64,000 bases of DNA from Natronosporangium hydrolyticum (GTDB taxonomy: Bacteria; Actinomycetota; Actinomycetes; Mycobacteriales; Micromonosporaceae): contig NZ_CP070499.1 in NCBI RefSeq assembly GCF_016925615.1, positions 2,046,001 through 2,110,000 on the forward strand, given 5' to 3'. Below the pieces are notes generated by a model that was given only the letters and a program-made list of their open reading frames with translations, was not told the DNA's origin and searched no databases. Below, in pieces: positions 8,464-16,799 of the stretch. The position numbers were made by a program, and so were the translations under genes. Position 1 is the first letter of the stretch; every line of letters begins with the position of its first letter.

Positions 8464-8640
8464 GCGACGATTCAACCGCTTGAGCACATGGCCGGCGTGA
8501 TCTTGGGCGGCATCCACACAGTCGGAGTTGTGGATCCAGCTATGGTCGCGGTCATCGGCGTCCACTTCGGCTTGCGGGCGCTGCTACCCTAATTGGTCGG
8601 GTAGCGAGCTGCCGATGATCACGATTGCTGAGGGGGGAAC

Positions 8641-8994
8641 TTGCCACCGGAGCACCTTGAAGCCGACGTCGACGTCGTTCACTCGGCCGCCAAAGAGACT
8701 GACGCGATGTCGGGGAGCTGGCAGCAGTGGGGAACCCACGTCCAGCTCTGCTTCGCCGACACGTCGAGAGCGGTGCGCAATAGCCGCCTTGGTGTGGCGG
8801 TCACCAATTACACCGCCGAGGTCAATCCGATTGCCCAGCGGATGGCTGGCCGGGTAGCCACCCTTGGCGGTGCTACGGCCGACGCCGCGATCACGGTCAA
8901 CAGTGCGGACCAGGATGCCGAGGCGGTGCTGGTCGCTCAACATGGGGCCGCCGCCGGGCAGAGCACTGTGCTCAATCGCCCGGTGAACTTCTAG
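8641..8994 (+). CDS. WXG100/EspC-like small helical protein
   Basis: A 117-residue protein from a TTG at 8641, preceded by a strong ribosome site (GAGGGGGGAAC). It has the size and all-helical, Ala-rich character of ESAT-6/EspC-type type VII secretion partners: a helix from about residue 5 (EHLEADVDVVHSAAKETDAM), then a turn region GSWQQWG in the place of the WXG motif, then a second long helix ending VNSADQDAEAVLVAQHG. The exact WXG spacing is not canonical. It ends 8 bases before the large DUF6571-like gene, so the two are almost surely co-transcribed and probably act as secretion partner and cargo. No ESX machinery genes are in the window. Confidence 0.65.
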   Translation: MPPEHLEADVDVVHSAAKETDAMSGSWQQWGTHVQLCFADTSRAVRNSRLGVAVTNYTAEVNPIAQRMAGRVATLGGATADAAITVNSADQDAEAVLVAQHGAAAGQSTVLNRPVNF

Positions 8995-9002
8995 GACTTG
9001 TG

Positions 9003-11474
9003 ATGGTGAATACACCGACCGGCGCCGGTGGGGGCGGCACCGACGTCGCGATCGAGCCGTTCGATCGACACCCCTCCCTGCCCGGTGAGTTGGAGGCGAT
9101 CGCCCTGCGGCTCGAAGGCTTGGCGGGCCGGACAGTAGACCTACGGATCGTTACTGACCGGCGGTTTCATCCGGCTGAGGTGAGCTGGGACGGGCTGGCG
9201 GCGGAGGAGTTGGCGGCGGCCCCGGCGGGAGTGCGCCAGGACGCCCTGGTGGCTGGTGATGCCACAGTCTGGCTGGCCGGGGTGGTCTGGTATTGGCGGC
9301 GCCAGGTGGAGGATTTCAACACCCAGGTGCGGCTGATTGATGATGAACGAACCGAGGCACAGGGCAATCGATTCGGGGTTCCGCTTGGTGAGGAGTTCGA
9401 TCACGAGTTCGCCCTGGCCCGGACCGAACACGACCGGCGGGCGCGAGAACGGTGGTGGGACGCGCACCACATGTTCATCGATGAAGGTTCGCGGACCGCG
9501 GCGGCGATGCTGCGGGAAGGCCCGAGCGCGGCACATCTCGACCTGCTCACGGAGTCGGGCGTGTGGGGTTCACCCGCTGGAGCGGTCGAGGTGTTCTTGC
9601 CGCTGTGGCACGACCGGGCGATGAAGGAACTTGCTGGCGAGGTCGGCGAACTCACTCAACGGATCAATGATCCAGATCAGGAGGTCAGCCAGGCGGAGTT
9701 GGAGCGGTTGGAAGAGTTACTCTCCGCCCACGCCGAGGACGAGGCCTTCGCCTACTACCTAGCCACCGAGTTGGGACCCGCTGCGGCCCTGGAGCTCAAC
9801 GGGAACCTCGCATTCCTGACCGTCGATCCCCCGGAGGCGGGCGACGGCGAACTCGCCGATCTGATCGGGTCGATCCAGGCTGGTCTGGGGACGGCACTGG
9901 CGACGGCGACCACACGGCGCGGCAGCGGCGGCGGGCCCGGCGAACCTTACATCCCGGGGCCTTACGAGGTAGACGAGGCGTGGCGAGCGGACCTGCTAAT
10001 CGCGTTGGAGACCCAGTTCGACTTCGAAGGCGACAACCTGGCGGTTCCGGGGCCAGTCCCACTGTATGGGTACCAGTTGATCGGTCCGCTGTTGAATCAT
10101 GGCGACTACGACGACAGCTTTCTTCGGCAGGTCGGTGCCGGCATGATCGACTTCGAAGTTCTGCACGGTGGCAGCGAGGTCTGGACCCGAGATCTTCCGG
10201 TGGGCGGGCAATGGGATGGCATGCGGCTCGACTGGACCGGGGGCGGCGGACCCACTCAACCGGCCGGGTTCGACCCGATGATCGGGCTGATGACGGCGTT
10301 GGAGACCAGCCCCACCGCCGCTCTTGAGATCCTGACCAGTCAGCGGACCTGGGGTGATGTCCCCGACAATGTGGCTGACCCGATCAGCGGCCATCGGTTG
10401 TCGCGGGTCCAGTATTTGCTGACTGAGCGAGACTGGCCCGTAGATGTCGTCAGTTCGCCAGAGGTTCGTGACTACTTTGTTGACCATCCGGAAGAACTGG
10501 TGACCGGTCTGCCGGCCTTCGGTAACGTCCTTGAGAACGCGGCCCGGGTGGAGGATCAGCGGGCAATCTGGCTGGTCGAGTCGATCGTCTATGAACTCAA
10601 CGCCACCCCCGCCGCACGTTCTGGTCCTGACGAAGATCTGATGCACCCGGTGCTGCGTCAGTCGGTCGGCAACATCATGGCCGACTACATCTGGGACGTT
10701 AATCGCGCGGTCGACGTCGTGAACTCCAACATGTCTGGTGGGCTGGGGGCTCGGTTCGGCAGGGACGACATTTTTCGCCTGCTCGTCGACCTCGGCCGAG
10801 ACGAGGGAGCACACGAAACGATTCGCGAAGCCCAGGCGGTGCACTCCGCGGTGGCGTATCAGCACTTTCTCTCCAGCGAGGACTACCCAGAGAAAGACCT
10901 GTCTGAGCGGATCATCGCCGCCCAACAGGTCGCCCGCAGGTACGGGTCGGTGATGGGTGCGCTTGACTACGGCGCCGGCCGCGAGGCTTGGTTCGAACAG
11001 GTCGAATCGGGTCAGGGGGACGGCTGGGGACGCGGGGCGGCGTTCGGGACCGCCGGAATTGTGGTGGAGCAGCTCGTGGACACCTCAGTGAAGGTGCCGG
11101 GCGTGGGCAGCGTCGCCGGTCAGTTCGCGAGTCTGATCCTGGAAGAAGCGAGCGAAGCGGTGGCGGCGGATCGTTCAGCCCTCGCCACCTACGAGCTCGC
11201 CGAATTTCTCAGCGACGGGCGTCAGTCCGCGGGAAACCTGGCCATGTCCGCGCTTTACCACAGCGGCGAGCTTCCCGACCTGCCGTCAGTCCTCGAAGAA
11301 GGTGGCGAACCCAAGCCGATGGATAGCTGGGGGGAAGACGAGGTTGAGGCCTGGCAATGGTATCTGGACAGGGAGGGGCAGAGTTCGGTGGTGCATCTGG
11401 CCGCGAGTGCCGCTACCAGTTATGACGAGGGTATAAGTCACGCCAATGTCGTCGTCAACGGGCTTTGGAGTTGA
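9003..11474 (+). CDS. large DUF6571-like protein, candidate type VII-associated effector
   Basis: An 823-residue, mostly helical protein without signal peptide or membrane segment. The ATG at 9003 follows AGGAC; a GTG directly before it is the alternative. Residues 1-200 contain helices with Trp-rich motifs (VWLAGVVWYWRRQVEDFN, RERWWDAHHMF). The middle (about 350-560) contains YGYQLIGPLLNHGDYDDSFL, as in actinobacterial DUF6571 proteins, which usually follow WXG genes. A glycine-rich patch GAAFGTAGIVVEQLVD occurs near residue 690. The C-terminal 120 residues recur in broken form in the downstream repeats. The stop is 1 base before the first lipoprotein start. The family match is from memory of its layout; the activity is unknown. 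Secretion and toxicity are inferences from context. Confidence 0.65.
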   Translation: MVNTPTGAGGGGTDVAIEPFDRHPSLPGELEAIALRLEGLAGRTVDLRIVTDRRFHPAEVSWDGLAAEELAAAPAGVRQDALVAGDATVWLAGVVWYWRRQVEDFNTQVRLIDDERTEAQGNRFGVPLGEEFDHEFALARTEHDRRARERWWDAHHMFIDEGSRTAAAMLREGPSAAHLDLLTESGVWGSPAGAVEVFLPLWHDRAMKELAGEVGELTQRINDPDQEVSQAELERLEELLSAHAEDEAFAYYLATELGPAAALELNGNLAFLTVDPPEAGDGELADLIGSIQAGLGTALATATTRRGSGGGPGEPYIPGPYEVDEAWRADLLIALETQFDFEGDNLAVPGPVPLYGYQLIGPLLNHGDYDDSFLRQVGAGMIDFEVLHGGSEVWTRDLPVGGQWDGMRLDWTGGGGPTQPAGFDPMIGLMTALETSPTAALEILTSQRTWGDVPDNVADPISGHRLSRVQYLLTERDWPVDVVSSPEVRDYFVDHPEELVTGLPAFGNVLENAARVEDQRAIWLVESIVYELNATPAARSGPDEDLMHPVLRQSVGNIMADYIWDVNRAVDVVNSNMSGGLGARFGRDDIFRLLVDLGRDEGAHETIREAQAVHSAVAYQHFLSSEDYPEKDLSERIIAAQQVARRYGSVMGALDYGAGREAWFEQVESGQGDGWGRGAAFGTAGIVVEQLVDTSVKVPGVGSVAGQFASLILEEASEAVAADRSALATYELAEFLSDGRQSAGNLAMSALYHSGELPDLPSVLEEGGEPKPMDSWGEDEVEAWQWYLDREGQSSVVHLAASAATSYDEGISHANVVVNGLWS

Positions 11475-11475
11475 T

Positions 11476-12183
11476 GTGGTGGCCGAGCGGTGGCGCCGGC
11501 ATCGTTGGCTCGGCGTGGGTTTGATTGCGGGGCTGGTGGCGGGGTTGCTCTCGGCCTGTTCGGGTGATGGCCCTTCGTCGGATGCTGCGGCGTCGGCGTC
11601 GCCGTCGGCATCGCCGTGGGGTCCTGAGTTGAGTTATGAGCAGGCTGTCGAGCAGATCCCTACCGCTGGGGCGGTCGAGCTGCCGTTGGTGTGGCGGCTG
11701 CCTGAGGTCGACGATGCGAATCTCGCTGATGCGCTGCGGGTGTCGCGGTTGACGATGGCGTTGGGGCATTATCGCGCCTCGATGTTTGATCCGACCGAGT
11801 ATTCCCACCTCTATCGTTACGTGATGACCGAGCGGATGGTGGATGTCCAGTTTCCGGATGGTCCTCACACCGGCCTTCGGAACGATCCCCCGCGCAGCGG
11901 GCCGGTGTGGATTTGGGTGCTGGAGGTGGTCGGGGTGTCGCAGTTGCAGGCGCGGGTGTCGTACTGTGTCGATTACGGGTGGAGTGGCCGGCCGGGTGTG
12001 GACACTCTGCCGCGGGTTTCTCGGGCCGGGTTGGAATCGCACGATTTGGTTTGGGAAGCGGGGGCGGACGGGGAGTTTCGGTGGGTGGTGGACGGGATTT
12101 GGAATCAGGATTCGGCGCTGGGTCCTGAGTACCGTGATGAGTGCGACGCTTGGGCGAGCCACACTCCGGATGACCTTGACTAG
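11476..12183 (+). CDS. lipoprotein, tandem paralogue 1 (candidate immunity protein)
   Basis: A 235-residue protein from the GTG at 11476, five bases after GGAG. It has a signal peptide WRRHRWLGVGLIAGLVAG, lipobox LLSAC, a Ser/Ala linker (SDAAASASPSASP) and an outside domain of about 180 residues. The domain has alternating strands and helices ([40 protein letters not shown]) reminiscent of NTF2-like folds, and two Cys (YCVDYG, DECDAW) that could be disulfide-bonded. An ATG 30 bases upstream is in frame but inside the preceding gene. Two close paralogues follow. The position after a candidate effector suggests surface-anchored immunity, which is an inference. Confidence 0.82.
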   Translation: MVAERWRRHRWLGVGLIAGLVAGLLSACSGDGPSSDAAASASPSASPWGPELSYEQAVEQIPTAGAVELPLVWRLPEVDDANLADALRVSRLTMALGHYRASMFDPTEYSHLYRYVMTERMVDVQFPDGPHTGLRNDPPRSGPVWIWVLEVVGVSQLQARVSYCVDYGWSGRPGVDTLPRVSRAGLESHDLVWEAGADGEFRWVVDGIWNQDSALGPEYRDECDAWASHTPDDLD

Positions 12184-12194
12184 ACGCGCATCAT

Positions 12195-12393
12195 TGGCCT
12201 GCTGTCGACCTCGGCCGAGCGAGGCAGCGTGAAGGTGCCGGTGTTGGTAGCTTGCTGGTCAGGTGTCGAGTCTGATCTTGGATGCGGCGAGCGGAGTAGG
12301 GTTCGGTGGTGCATCTGGCCGCGGGTGCCGCTACCAGTTATGAGAAGGGTAGGAATTGGGCCAATGTCGTCGTCAAAGGGCTTGGGGGTTGTT
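12195..12393 (+). pseudogene. mosaic remnant of the DUF6571 gene 3' region
   Basis: Between lipoproteins 1 and 2, short patches match separate places in the large gene in the same order: CTGTCGACCTCGGCCGAG (like 10783 on), GTGAAGGTGCCGG (like 11089 on), CGAGTCTGATC (like 11129 on), and from GTTCGGTGGTGCATCTGGCC to the end (like 11385-11470). The last part carries the start region of lipoprotein 2, including its ATGTCGTCGTCAA. Internal deletions and substitutions destroy the reading frame. It is a relic of a duplicated effector end. Confidence 0.8.
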
Positions 12394-13095
12394 GTGGTGG
12401 CCGAGCGGTGGCGCCGGCGTCGTTGGCTCGGCGTGAGCTTGATTGCGGGGCTGGTGGCGGGGTTGCTCTCGGCCTGTTCGGGTGATGGTCCTGCGTCGGA
12501 TGCTGCGGCGTCGCCGTCGGCATCGTCGTGGGGTCCTGAGCTGAGTTATGAGGAGGCTTTCGAGCAGATCCCTACCGAAGGGGCGGTCGAGCTGCCGTTG
12601 GTGTGGCGGCTGCCTGAGGTCGACGATGCGAATCTCGCTGATGCGCTGCGGGTGTCGCGGTTGACGATGGCGTTGGACCATTATCGCGCCTCGATGTTTG
12701 ATCCGACCGAGTATTCCCACCTCTATCGTTACGTGATGACCGAGCGGATGGTGGATGTCCGGTTTCCGGATGGTCCTCACACCGGCCTTCGGAACGATCC
12801 CCCGCGCAGCGGGCCGGTGTGGATTTGGGTGCTGGAGGTGGTCGGGGTGTCGCAGTTGCAGGCGCAGGTGTCGTACTGTGTCGATTACGGGTGGAGTGGC
12901 CGGCCGGGTGTGGACACTCTGCCGCGGGTTTCTCGGGCCGGGTTGGAATCACACGAGTTGGTTAGGGAAGAGGCAGCGGACGGAGAGTTTCGGTGGCTGG
13001 TGGGGTGGATCCGGCATCAGGATGCGGCGCTGGGTCCTGAGTACCGTGATGAGTGCGACGCTTGGGCGAACCACACTCCGGATGACCTTGACTAA
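12394..13095 (+). CDS. lipoprotein, tandem paralogue 2
   Basis: A 233-residue paralogue of the gene at 11476, close to identical over the outside domain. The GTG at 12394 is equivalent to the start of copy 1, although the ribosome site is weaker here (GGGGGTT). Signal WRRRRWLGVSLIAGLVAG, lipobox LLSAC, then a shortened linker [11 protein letters not shown]. Differences cluster in the linker and the last 50 residues (ELVREEAADGEFRWLVGWIRHQDAAL against [18 protein letters not shown] in copy 1). The two domain Cys are kept. It may be expressed from readthrough or a local promoter, since no intact gene directly precedes it. Confidence 0.8.
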   Translation: MVAERWRRRRWLGVSLIAGLVAGLLSACSGDGPASDAAASPSASSWGPELSYEEAFEQIPTEGAVELPLVWRLPEVDDANLADALRVSRLTMALDHYRASMFDPTEYSHLYRYVMTERMVDVRFPDGPHTGLRNDPPRSGPVWIWVLEVVGVSQLQAQVSYCVDYGWSGRPGVDTLPRVSRAGLESHELVREEAADGEFRWLVGWIRHQDAALGPEYRDECDAWANHTPDDLD

Positions 13096-13159
13096 AGGAT
13101 TCAATTGGGTATGCGCCCGCAGATTTGGGCCTGCAACCCTGTCCGAGGTCGCGGGTAAT
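13096..13159 (+). repeat. duplicated copy of the uvrC upstream region
   Basis: These 64 bases match 14181-14244, the segment between lipoprotein 3 and uvrC, with only a few substitutions. Both contain GGGTATGCGCCCGCAG, GGCCTGCAACCCTGTCCGAG and GTCGCGGGTAAT. The match stops exactly after GGGTAAT, where sequence from the DUF6571 gene begins. This marks a tandem-duplication junction. It carries most of the uvrC promoter but ends its -10 as TAATCG instead of TAATGT. Confidence 0.9.
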
Positions 13160-13468
13160 CGCCGGTCAGTTCGCGAGTCTGATCCTGGAAGAGGCGAATT
13201 CTTCAGCGACGGGCGTCAGTCCGTGGGAAACCTGGCCATGTCCGCGCTTTACCACAGCGGCGAGCTTCCCGACCTGCCGTCAGTCCTCGAAGAAGGTGGC
13301 GAACCCAAGCCGATGGATAGCTGGGAAGAGCGCGAGATCTCGGCCTGGCAACGGTATCTGGACGAGGAGGGGCAGAGTTCGGTGGTGCATCTGGCCGCGA
13401 GTGCCGCTACCAGTTATGACGAGGGTATAAGTCAGGCCAATGTCGTCGTCAACGGGCTTTGGAGTTGA
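13160..13468 (+). pseudogene. truncated, frameshifted 3' copy of the DUF6571 gene
   Basis: Starts at CGCCGGTCAG, equal to position 11114 in the intact gene. It encodes GQFASLILEEA, then loses about 52 bases relative to the parent, which shifts the frame. After the deletion the frame again encodes the parental tail (SDGRQSVGNLAMSALYHSGE, MDSW, ANVVVNGLWS) with few changes and ends at the parental stop. No start or ribosome site is evident. It directly precedes lipoprotein 3. Confidence 0.88.
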
Positions 13469-13469
13469 T

Positions 13470-14180
13470 GTGGTAGCCGAGTGTCGTCGTCGTTGTTGGC
13501 TCGGTGTGGGTTTGGTAGCGGGGCTGGTGGCGGGGTTGCTCTCGGCCTGTTCGGGTGATGGCCCTTCGTCTGATGCTGCGGCGTCGCCGTCGCCGTCGCC
13601 GTCGGCATCGCCGTGGGGTCCTGAATTGAGTCATGAGCAGGCTTTCGAGCAGATCCCTACCGAAGGGGCGGCCGAGAAGCCGTTGGTGTGGCGGCTGCCT
13701 GAGGTCGACGATGCGAATCTCGCTGATGCGCTGCGGGTGTCGCGGTTGACGATGGCGTTGGACCATTATCGCGCCTCGATGTTTGATCCGACCGAGTATT
13801 CCCACCTCTATCGTTACGTGATGACCGAGCGGATGGTGGATGTCCAGTTTCCGGATGGTCCTCACACCGGCCTTCGGAACGATCCCCCGAACAGCGGACC
13901 GGTGTGGATTTGGGTGCTGGAGGTGGTCGGGGTGTCGCAGTTGCAGGCGCGGGTGTCGTACTGTGTCGATTACGGGTGGAGTGGCCGGCCGGGTGTGGAC
14001 ACTCTGCCGCGGGTTTCTCGGGCCGGGTTGGAATCGCACGATTTGGTTTGGGAAGCGGGGGCGGACGGGGAGTTTCGGTGGGTGGTGGACGGGATTTGGA
14101 ATCAGGATTCGGCGCTGGGTCCTGAGTACCGTGATGAGTGCGACGCTTGGGCGAGCCACACTCCGGATGATCTTGACTAG
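13470..14180 (+). CDS. lipoprotein, tandem paralogue 3
   Basis: A 236-residue third paralogue. The GTG at 13470 follows GGAG, exactly as in copy 1, and overlaps the stop codon region of the truncated effector fragment. Signal [18 protein letters not shown], lipobox LLSAC, linker [15 protein letters not shown]. From residue 150 on the sequence is the same as in copy 1, so copies 1 and 3 are closer to each other there than to copy 2, suggesting gene conversion or successive duplications. It ends 74 bases before uvrC; the uvrC promoter lies in the gap. Confidence 0.82.
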   Translation: MVAECRRRCWLGVGLVAGLVAGLLSACSGDGPSSDAAASPSPSPSASPWGPELSHEQAFEQIPTEGAAEKPLVWRLPEVDDANLADALRVSRLTMALDHYRASMFDPTEYSHLYRYVMTERMVDVQFPDGPHTGLRNDPPNSGPVWIWVLEVVGVSQLQARVSYCVDYGWSGRPGVDTLPRVSRAGLESHDLVWEAGADGEFRWVVDGIWNQDSALGPEYRDECDAWASHTPDDLD

Positions 14181-14223
14181 AAGATTCAGCTGGGTATGCG
14201 CCCGCAGGTTTGGGCCTGCAACC

Positions 14224-14246
14224 CTGTCCGAGGTCGCGGGTAATGT
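14224..14246 (+). promoter_or_regulatory. PafBC-type DNA-damage promoter of uvrC
   Basis: CTGTCCGAG, 8 bases, then TAATGT. The TGTC-to-TA distance is 16 bases, identical to the promoter before uvrA. The upstream half is less perfect (C where the consensus has A or G after TGTC). The -10 ends 8 bases before the GTG at 14255, consistent with a leaderless mRNA. Confidence 0.62.
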
Positions 14247-14254
14247 TGAGGCTC

Positions 14255-16231
14255 GTGGCAGACCCGACGACGTACCGGCCGGCGCCGGGGAGCATCCCCG
14301 ACGCCCCGGGGGTGTATCGGTTCCGGGATGAGTCCGGCCGGGTGATCTATGTCGGCAAGGCGAAGAGCCTGCGCAGCCGGGTCAACTCCTACTTCGCCGA
14401 TCTGTGGTCGCTGCATCCGCGGACCCAGCAGCTGGTGACCACCGCCGCCGCGGTGGACTGGGTGACGGTGCGCACCGAGGTGGAGGCGCTGCAGCTGGAG
14501 TACGCCTGGATCAAGGAGTACGACCCGCGGTTCAATGTGAAGTACCGCGACGACAAGTCGTACCCGTACCTGGCGGTAACTCTCAACGAGGAGTATCCGC
14601 GGCTGCAGGTGATGCGCGGCGCGAAGCGCAAAGGGGTCCGCTATTTCGGGCCATATTCGCACGCCTGGGCGATTCGGGAGACGCTGGACCTGCTGCTGCG
14701 GGTCTTCCCGGCCCGCACCTGCTCGGCCGGGGTGTTCAAACGTGCCGCCCAGATCGGCCGGCCGTGCCTGCTGGGCGATATCGGCAAGTGTGCCGCGCCG
14801 TGTGTGGGCCGGGTGGACGCGGCCGAGCACCGGCAGATCGTCGACGATTTCTGCGACTTCATGGCCGGCCGGGCCGATCCGTTGGTCCGGCGGCTGGAGC
14901 GGGAGATGCAGGCGGCGTCCGAGGCGCTGGAGTTCGAACGGGCCGCCCGGCTGCGCGACGACCTGGCGGCGGTCCGGCGGGCGCTGGAGAAACAGGCCGT
15001 GGTGCTGCCCGACGGCACCGACGCGGACGTGTTGGCCTTCGCCGATGACGAGCTGGAGGCGGCGGTTCAGCTGTTCCATGTGCGCGGGGGTCGGGTGCGT
15101 GGGCAGCGGGGCTGGGTGGTCGAGAAGACCGAACCGCTCTCCACAGGGGATCTGGTGCACCATTTCTGTCGGCAGATCTACGGCGAGGCCACCGAGGTGC
15201 CGCGGGAGTTGCTGGTGCCGGAGTTGCCCGCCGACGCCGACGCGCTCACCGACTGGCTGGCCGAGCGGCGCGGCGCCCGGGTGCGGCTGCGGACGCCGCA
15301 GCGCGGCGACAAGCGGGCGTTGCTGGAGACGGTCGCCCGCAACGCCGCTGAGTCGTTGACCCATCACAAGCTGCGCCGGGCCGGTGACCTGACCGCTCGC
15401 AGCCGGGCGTTGGACGAGATCGCCGAGGCGTTGGGGTTGGCCACCGGTCCGTTGCGGATCGAGTGTTACGACGTTTCCCAGATCCAGGGCACCGATGTGG
15501 TCGCCAGCATGGTGGTTTTCGAGGACGGGTTGCCGCGGAAGTCCGAGTACCGCCGGTTCATGGTCCGGGGTGAGGACAAAGATGATGTGGCGGCGCTCTC
15601 GGAGGTGCTGCGACGGCGGTTCAGCCGATATCTGGCCGCTGCCGTGGGCGCTGGCAATGCGGATGGGGACGACGCCGGCCGGGTGCAGTTGGAGATTCTC
15701 ACCGGCAACGGCGACCCGGCGGAGGAGACCGCGGAGGCGGGTGGCGAGCGGCCCGGGTTGGACCCGGAGACCGGCCGACCCCGCAAGTTCGCGTACCCGC
15801 CGCAGCTGGTGGTGGTCGACGGCGGCGAGCCGCAGGCGAATGCGGCGGCGGCGGTGCTGGCGGAGTTGGGGATCACCGAGGTGGCGGTGTGCGGGCTGGC
15901 GAAGCGGCTGGAGGAGGTGTGGCTGCCGGGTCAGGAGTGGCCGGTGATCCTGCCGCGCCAGTCGGAGGGTCTCTACCTGCTGCAGCGGATCCGGGACGAG
16001 GCGCACCGGTTCGCTATCGCGTTCCACCGGCAGCGCCGGTCCAAGCGGATGACCAGTTCGGCGCTGGATTCGGTGCCCGGCCTGGGGGAGGTGCGGCGCA
16101 AGGCGCTGCTGCGGGAGTTCGGTTCGGTGAAGAAGCTCGCCGCCGCGAGCGCGGAAGAGATCGCCCAGGTGCCAGGGGTCGGCCCGCGGACGGCGGCGGC
16201 GATCGTGGCCGCGCTGAACCCACCTGGATAG
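14255..16231 (+). CDS. uvrC: excinuclease ABC subunit C
   Basis: UvrC makes the two incisions on either side of a lesion held by UvrB. The GTG at 14255 gives [20 protein letters not shown], the usual actinobacterial N-terminus, and fits a leaderless mRNA; an ATG at 14243 lies inside the -10 and is less likely. The protein is 658 residues: a GIY-YIG nuclease domain ([20 protein letters not shown], about 16-100), a Cys-rich region ([11 protein letters not shown]), the UVR motif for UvrB binding ([19 protein letters not shown], about 225-245), the RNase H-like nuclease domain ([29 protein letters not shown]) and C-terminal helix-hairpin-helix motifs ([25 protein letters not shown]). Confidence 0.97.
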   Translation: MADPTTYRPAPGSIPDAPGVYRFRDESGRVIYVGKAKSLRSRVNSYFADLWSLHPRTQQLVTTAAAVDWVTVRTEVEALQLEYAWIKEYDPRFNVKYRDDKSYPYLAVTLNEEYPRLQVMRGAKRKGVRYFGPYSHAWAIRETLDLLLRVFPARTCSAGVFKRAAQIGRPCLLGDIGKCAAPCVGRVDAAEHRQIVDDFCDFMAGRADPLVRRLEREMQAASEALEFERAARLRDDLAAVRRALEKQAVVLPDGTDADVLAFADDELEAAVQLFHVRGGRVRGQRGWVVEKTEPLSTGDLVHHFCRQIYGEATEVPRELLVPELPADADALTDWLAERRGARVRLRTPQRGDKRALLETVARNAAESLTHHKLRRAGDLTARSRALDEIAEALGLATGPLRIECYDVSQIQGTDVVASMVVFEDGLPRKSEYRRFMVRGEDKDDVAALSEVLRRRFSRYLAAAVGAGNADGDDAGRVQLEILTGNGDPAEETAEAGGERPGLDPETGRPRKFAYPPQLVVVDGGEPQANAAAAVLAELGITEVAVCGLAKRLEEVWLPGQEWPVILPRQSEGLYLLQRIRDEAHRFAIAFHRQRRSKRMTSSALDSVPGLGEVRRKALLREFGSVKKLAAASAEEIAQVPGVGPRTAAAIVAALNPPG

Positions 16232-16240
16232 GCTTCGCTC

Positions 16241-16726
16241 ATGATCAAAGTACGGCGGGCGGTGCCGGCGGACGCCCCGGAGCTGGTCCGGCTGCGCACC
16301 ATCATGCTTTCGGAGATGGCCGGCGAGCCGGTGCCGCCGGGGGAGTGGGCGGCACCCGCCGAGCAGATGTTGCGGGAGCGGTTGGCGGAGCCGGCCGGGA
16401 CGGCCCGGCTCGCCGCGTTCGTGGTCGATCCGCCCGACGGGGCCCCGGGGCTGGCCTCCTGCGCGATCGGGACGATCGAGCGGCGGCTGGGCGGTCCGGA
16501 GAATCCGACCGGCGAGTTCGGCTATCTGTTCAACGTCGCCACCGACCCGGCGTACCGGCGGCGTGGCTTCTCCCGCGCCGGTACGGAGGCGGTGCTGGCC
16601 TGGTTCCGGGAGCGCGGGGTGGTCCGGGCGGATCTGAAGGCGACCCCGATCGGGGAGCCGCTCTACCGGTCGCTCGGCTTCGTCGACTCGTCGGCGCCAT
16701 CCCTGAAGCTGGTGCTGCCCGACTGA
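16241..16726 (+). CDS. GNAT-family N-acetyltransferase
   Basis: A 161-residue GNAT protein starting 9 bases after uvrC, so it may share its transcript and damage control. It opens with IKVRRAVPADAPELVRLR, has the acetyl-CoA loop in FNVATDPAYRRRGFSRAGTE (RRRGFS, a normal Q/RxxGxG/A variant) and the closing LYRSLGFVDSS typical of the family. It resembles uncharacterised actinobacterial GNATs. The acceptor is unknown. A strong palindrome begins 14 bases after its stop. Confidence 0.9.
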   Translation: MIKVRRAVPADAPELVRLRTIMLSEMAGEPVPPGEWAAPAEQMLRERLAEPAGTARLAAFVVDPPDGAPGLASCAIGTIERRLGGPENPTGEFGYLFNVATDPAYRRRGFSRAGTEAVLAWFRERGVVRADLKATPIGEPLYRSLGFVDSSAPSLKLVLPD

Positions 16727-16740
16727 CCGGCTCCTGCCAG

Positions 16741-16791
16741 ATCTTGTGCGGTTCTTGTCGTAGTCGCGACGCGACAAGAACCGCACAAGAT
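16741..16791. repeat. 51-bp palindrome, family 2 (intact copy)
   Basis: ATCTTGTGCGGTTCTTGTCG and its exact complement CGACAAGAACCGCACAAGAT flank an 11-base centre (TAGTCGCGACG), which itself contains TCGCGA. It lies between the convergent GNAT and DUF559 genes, 8 bases from the DUF559 stop. A second copy upstream of the DUF559 start is split by the IS481 element. Confidence 0.9.
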
Positions 16792-16799
16792 TCGAACGG

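Noticed and set aside
14186-16786. Very long open frame (866 codons) on the minus strand opposite uvrC
   Set aside because: It is the antisense shadow of a well-supported gene in high-GC sequence; the protein is Arg/Pro/Gln-rich with no recognisable motif.
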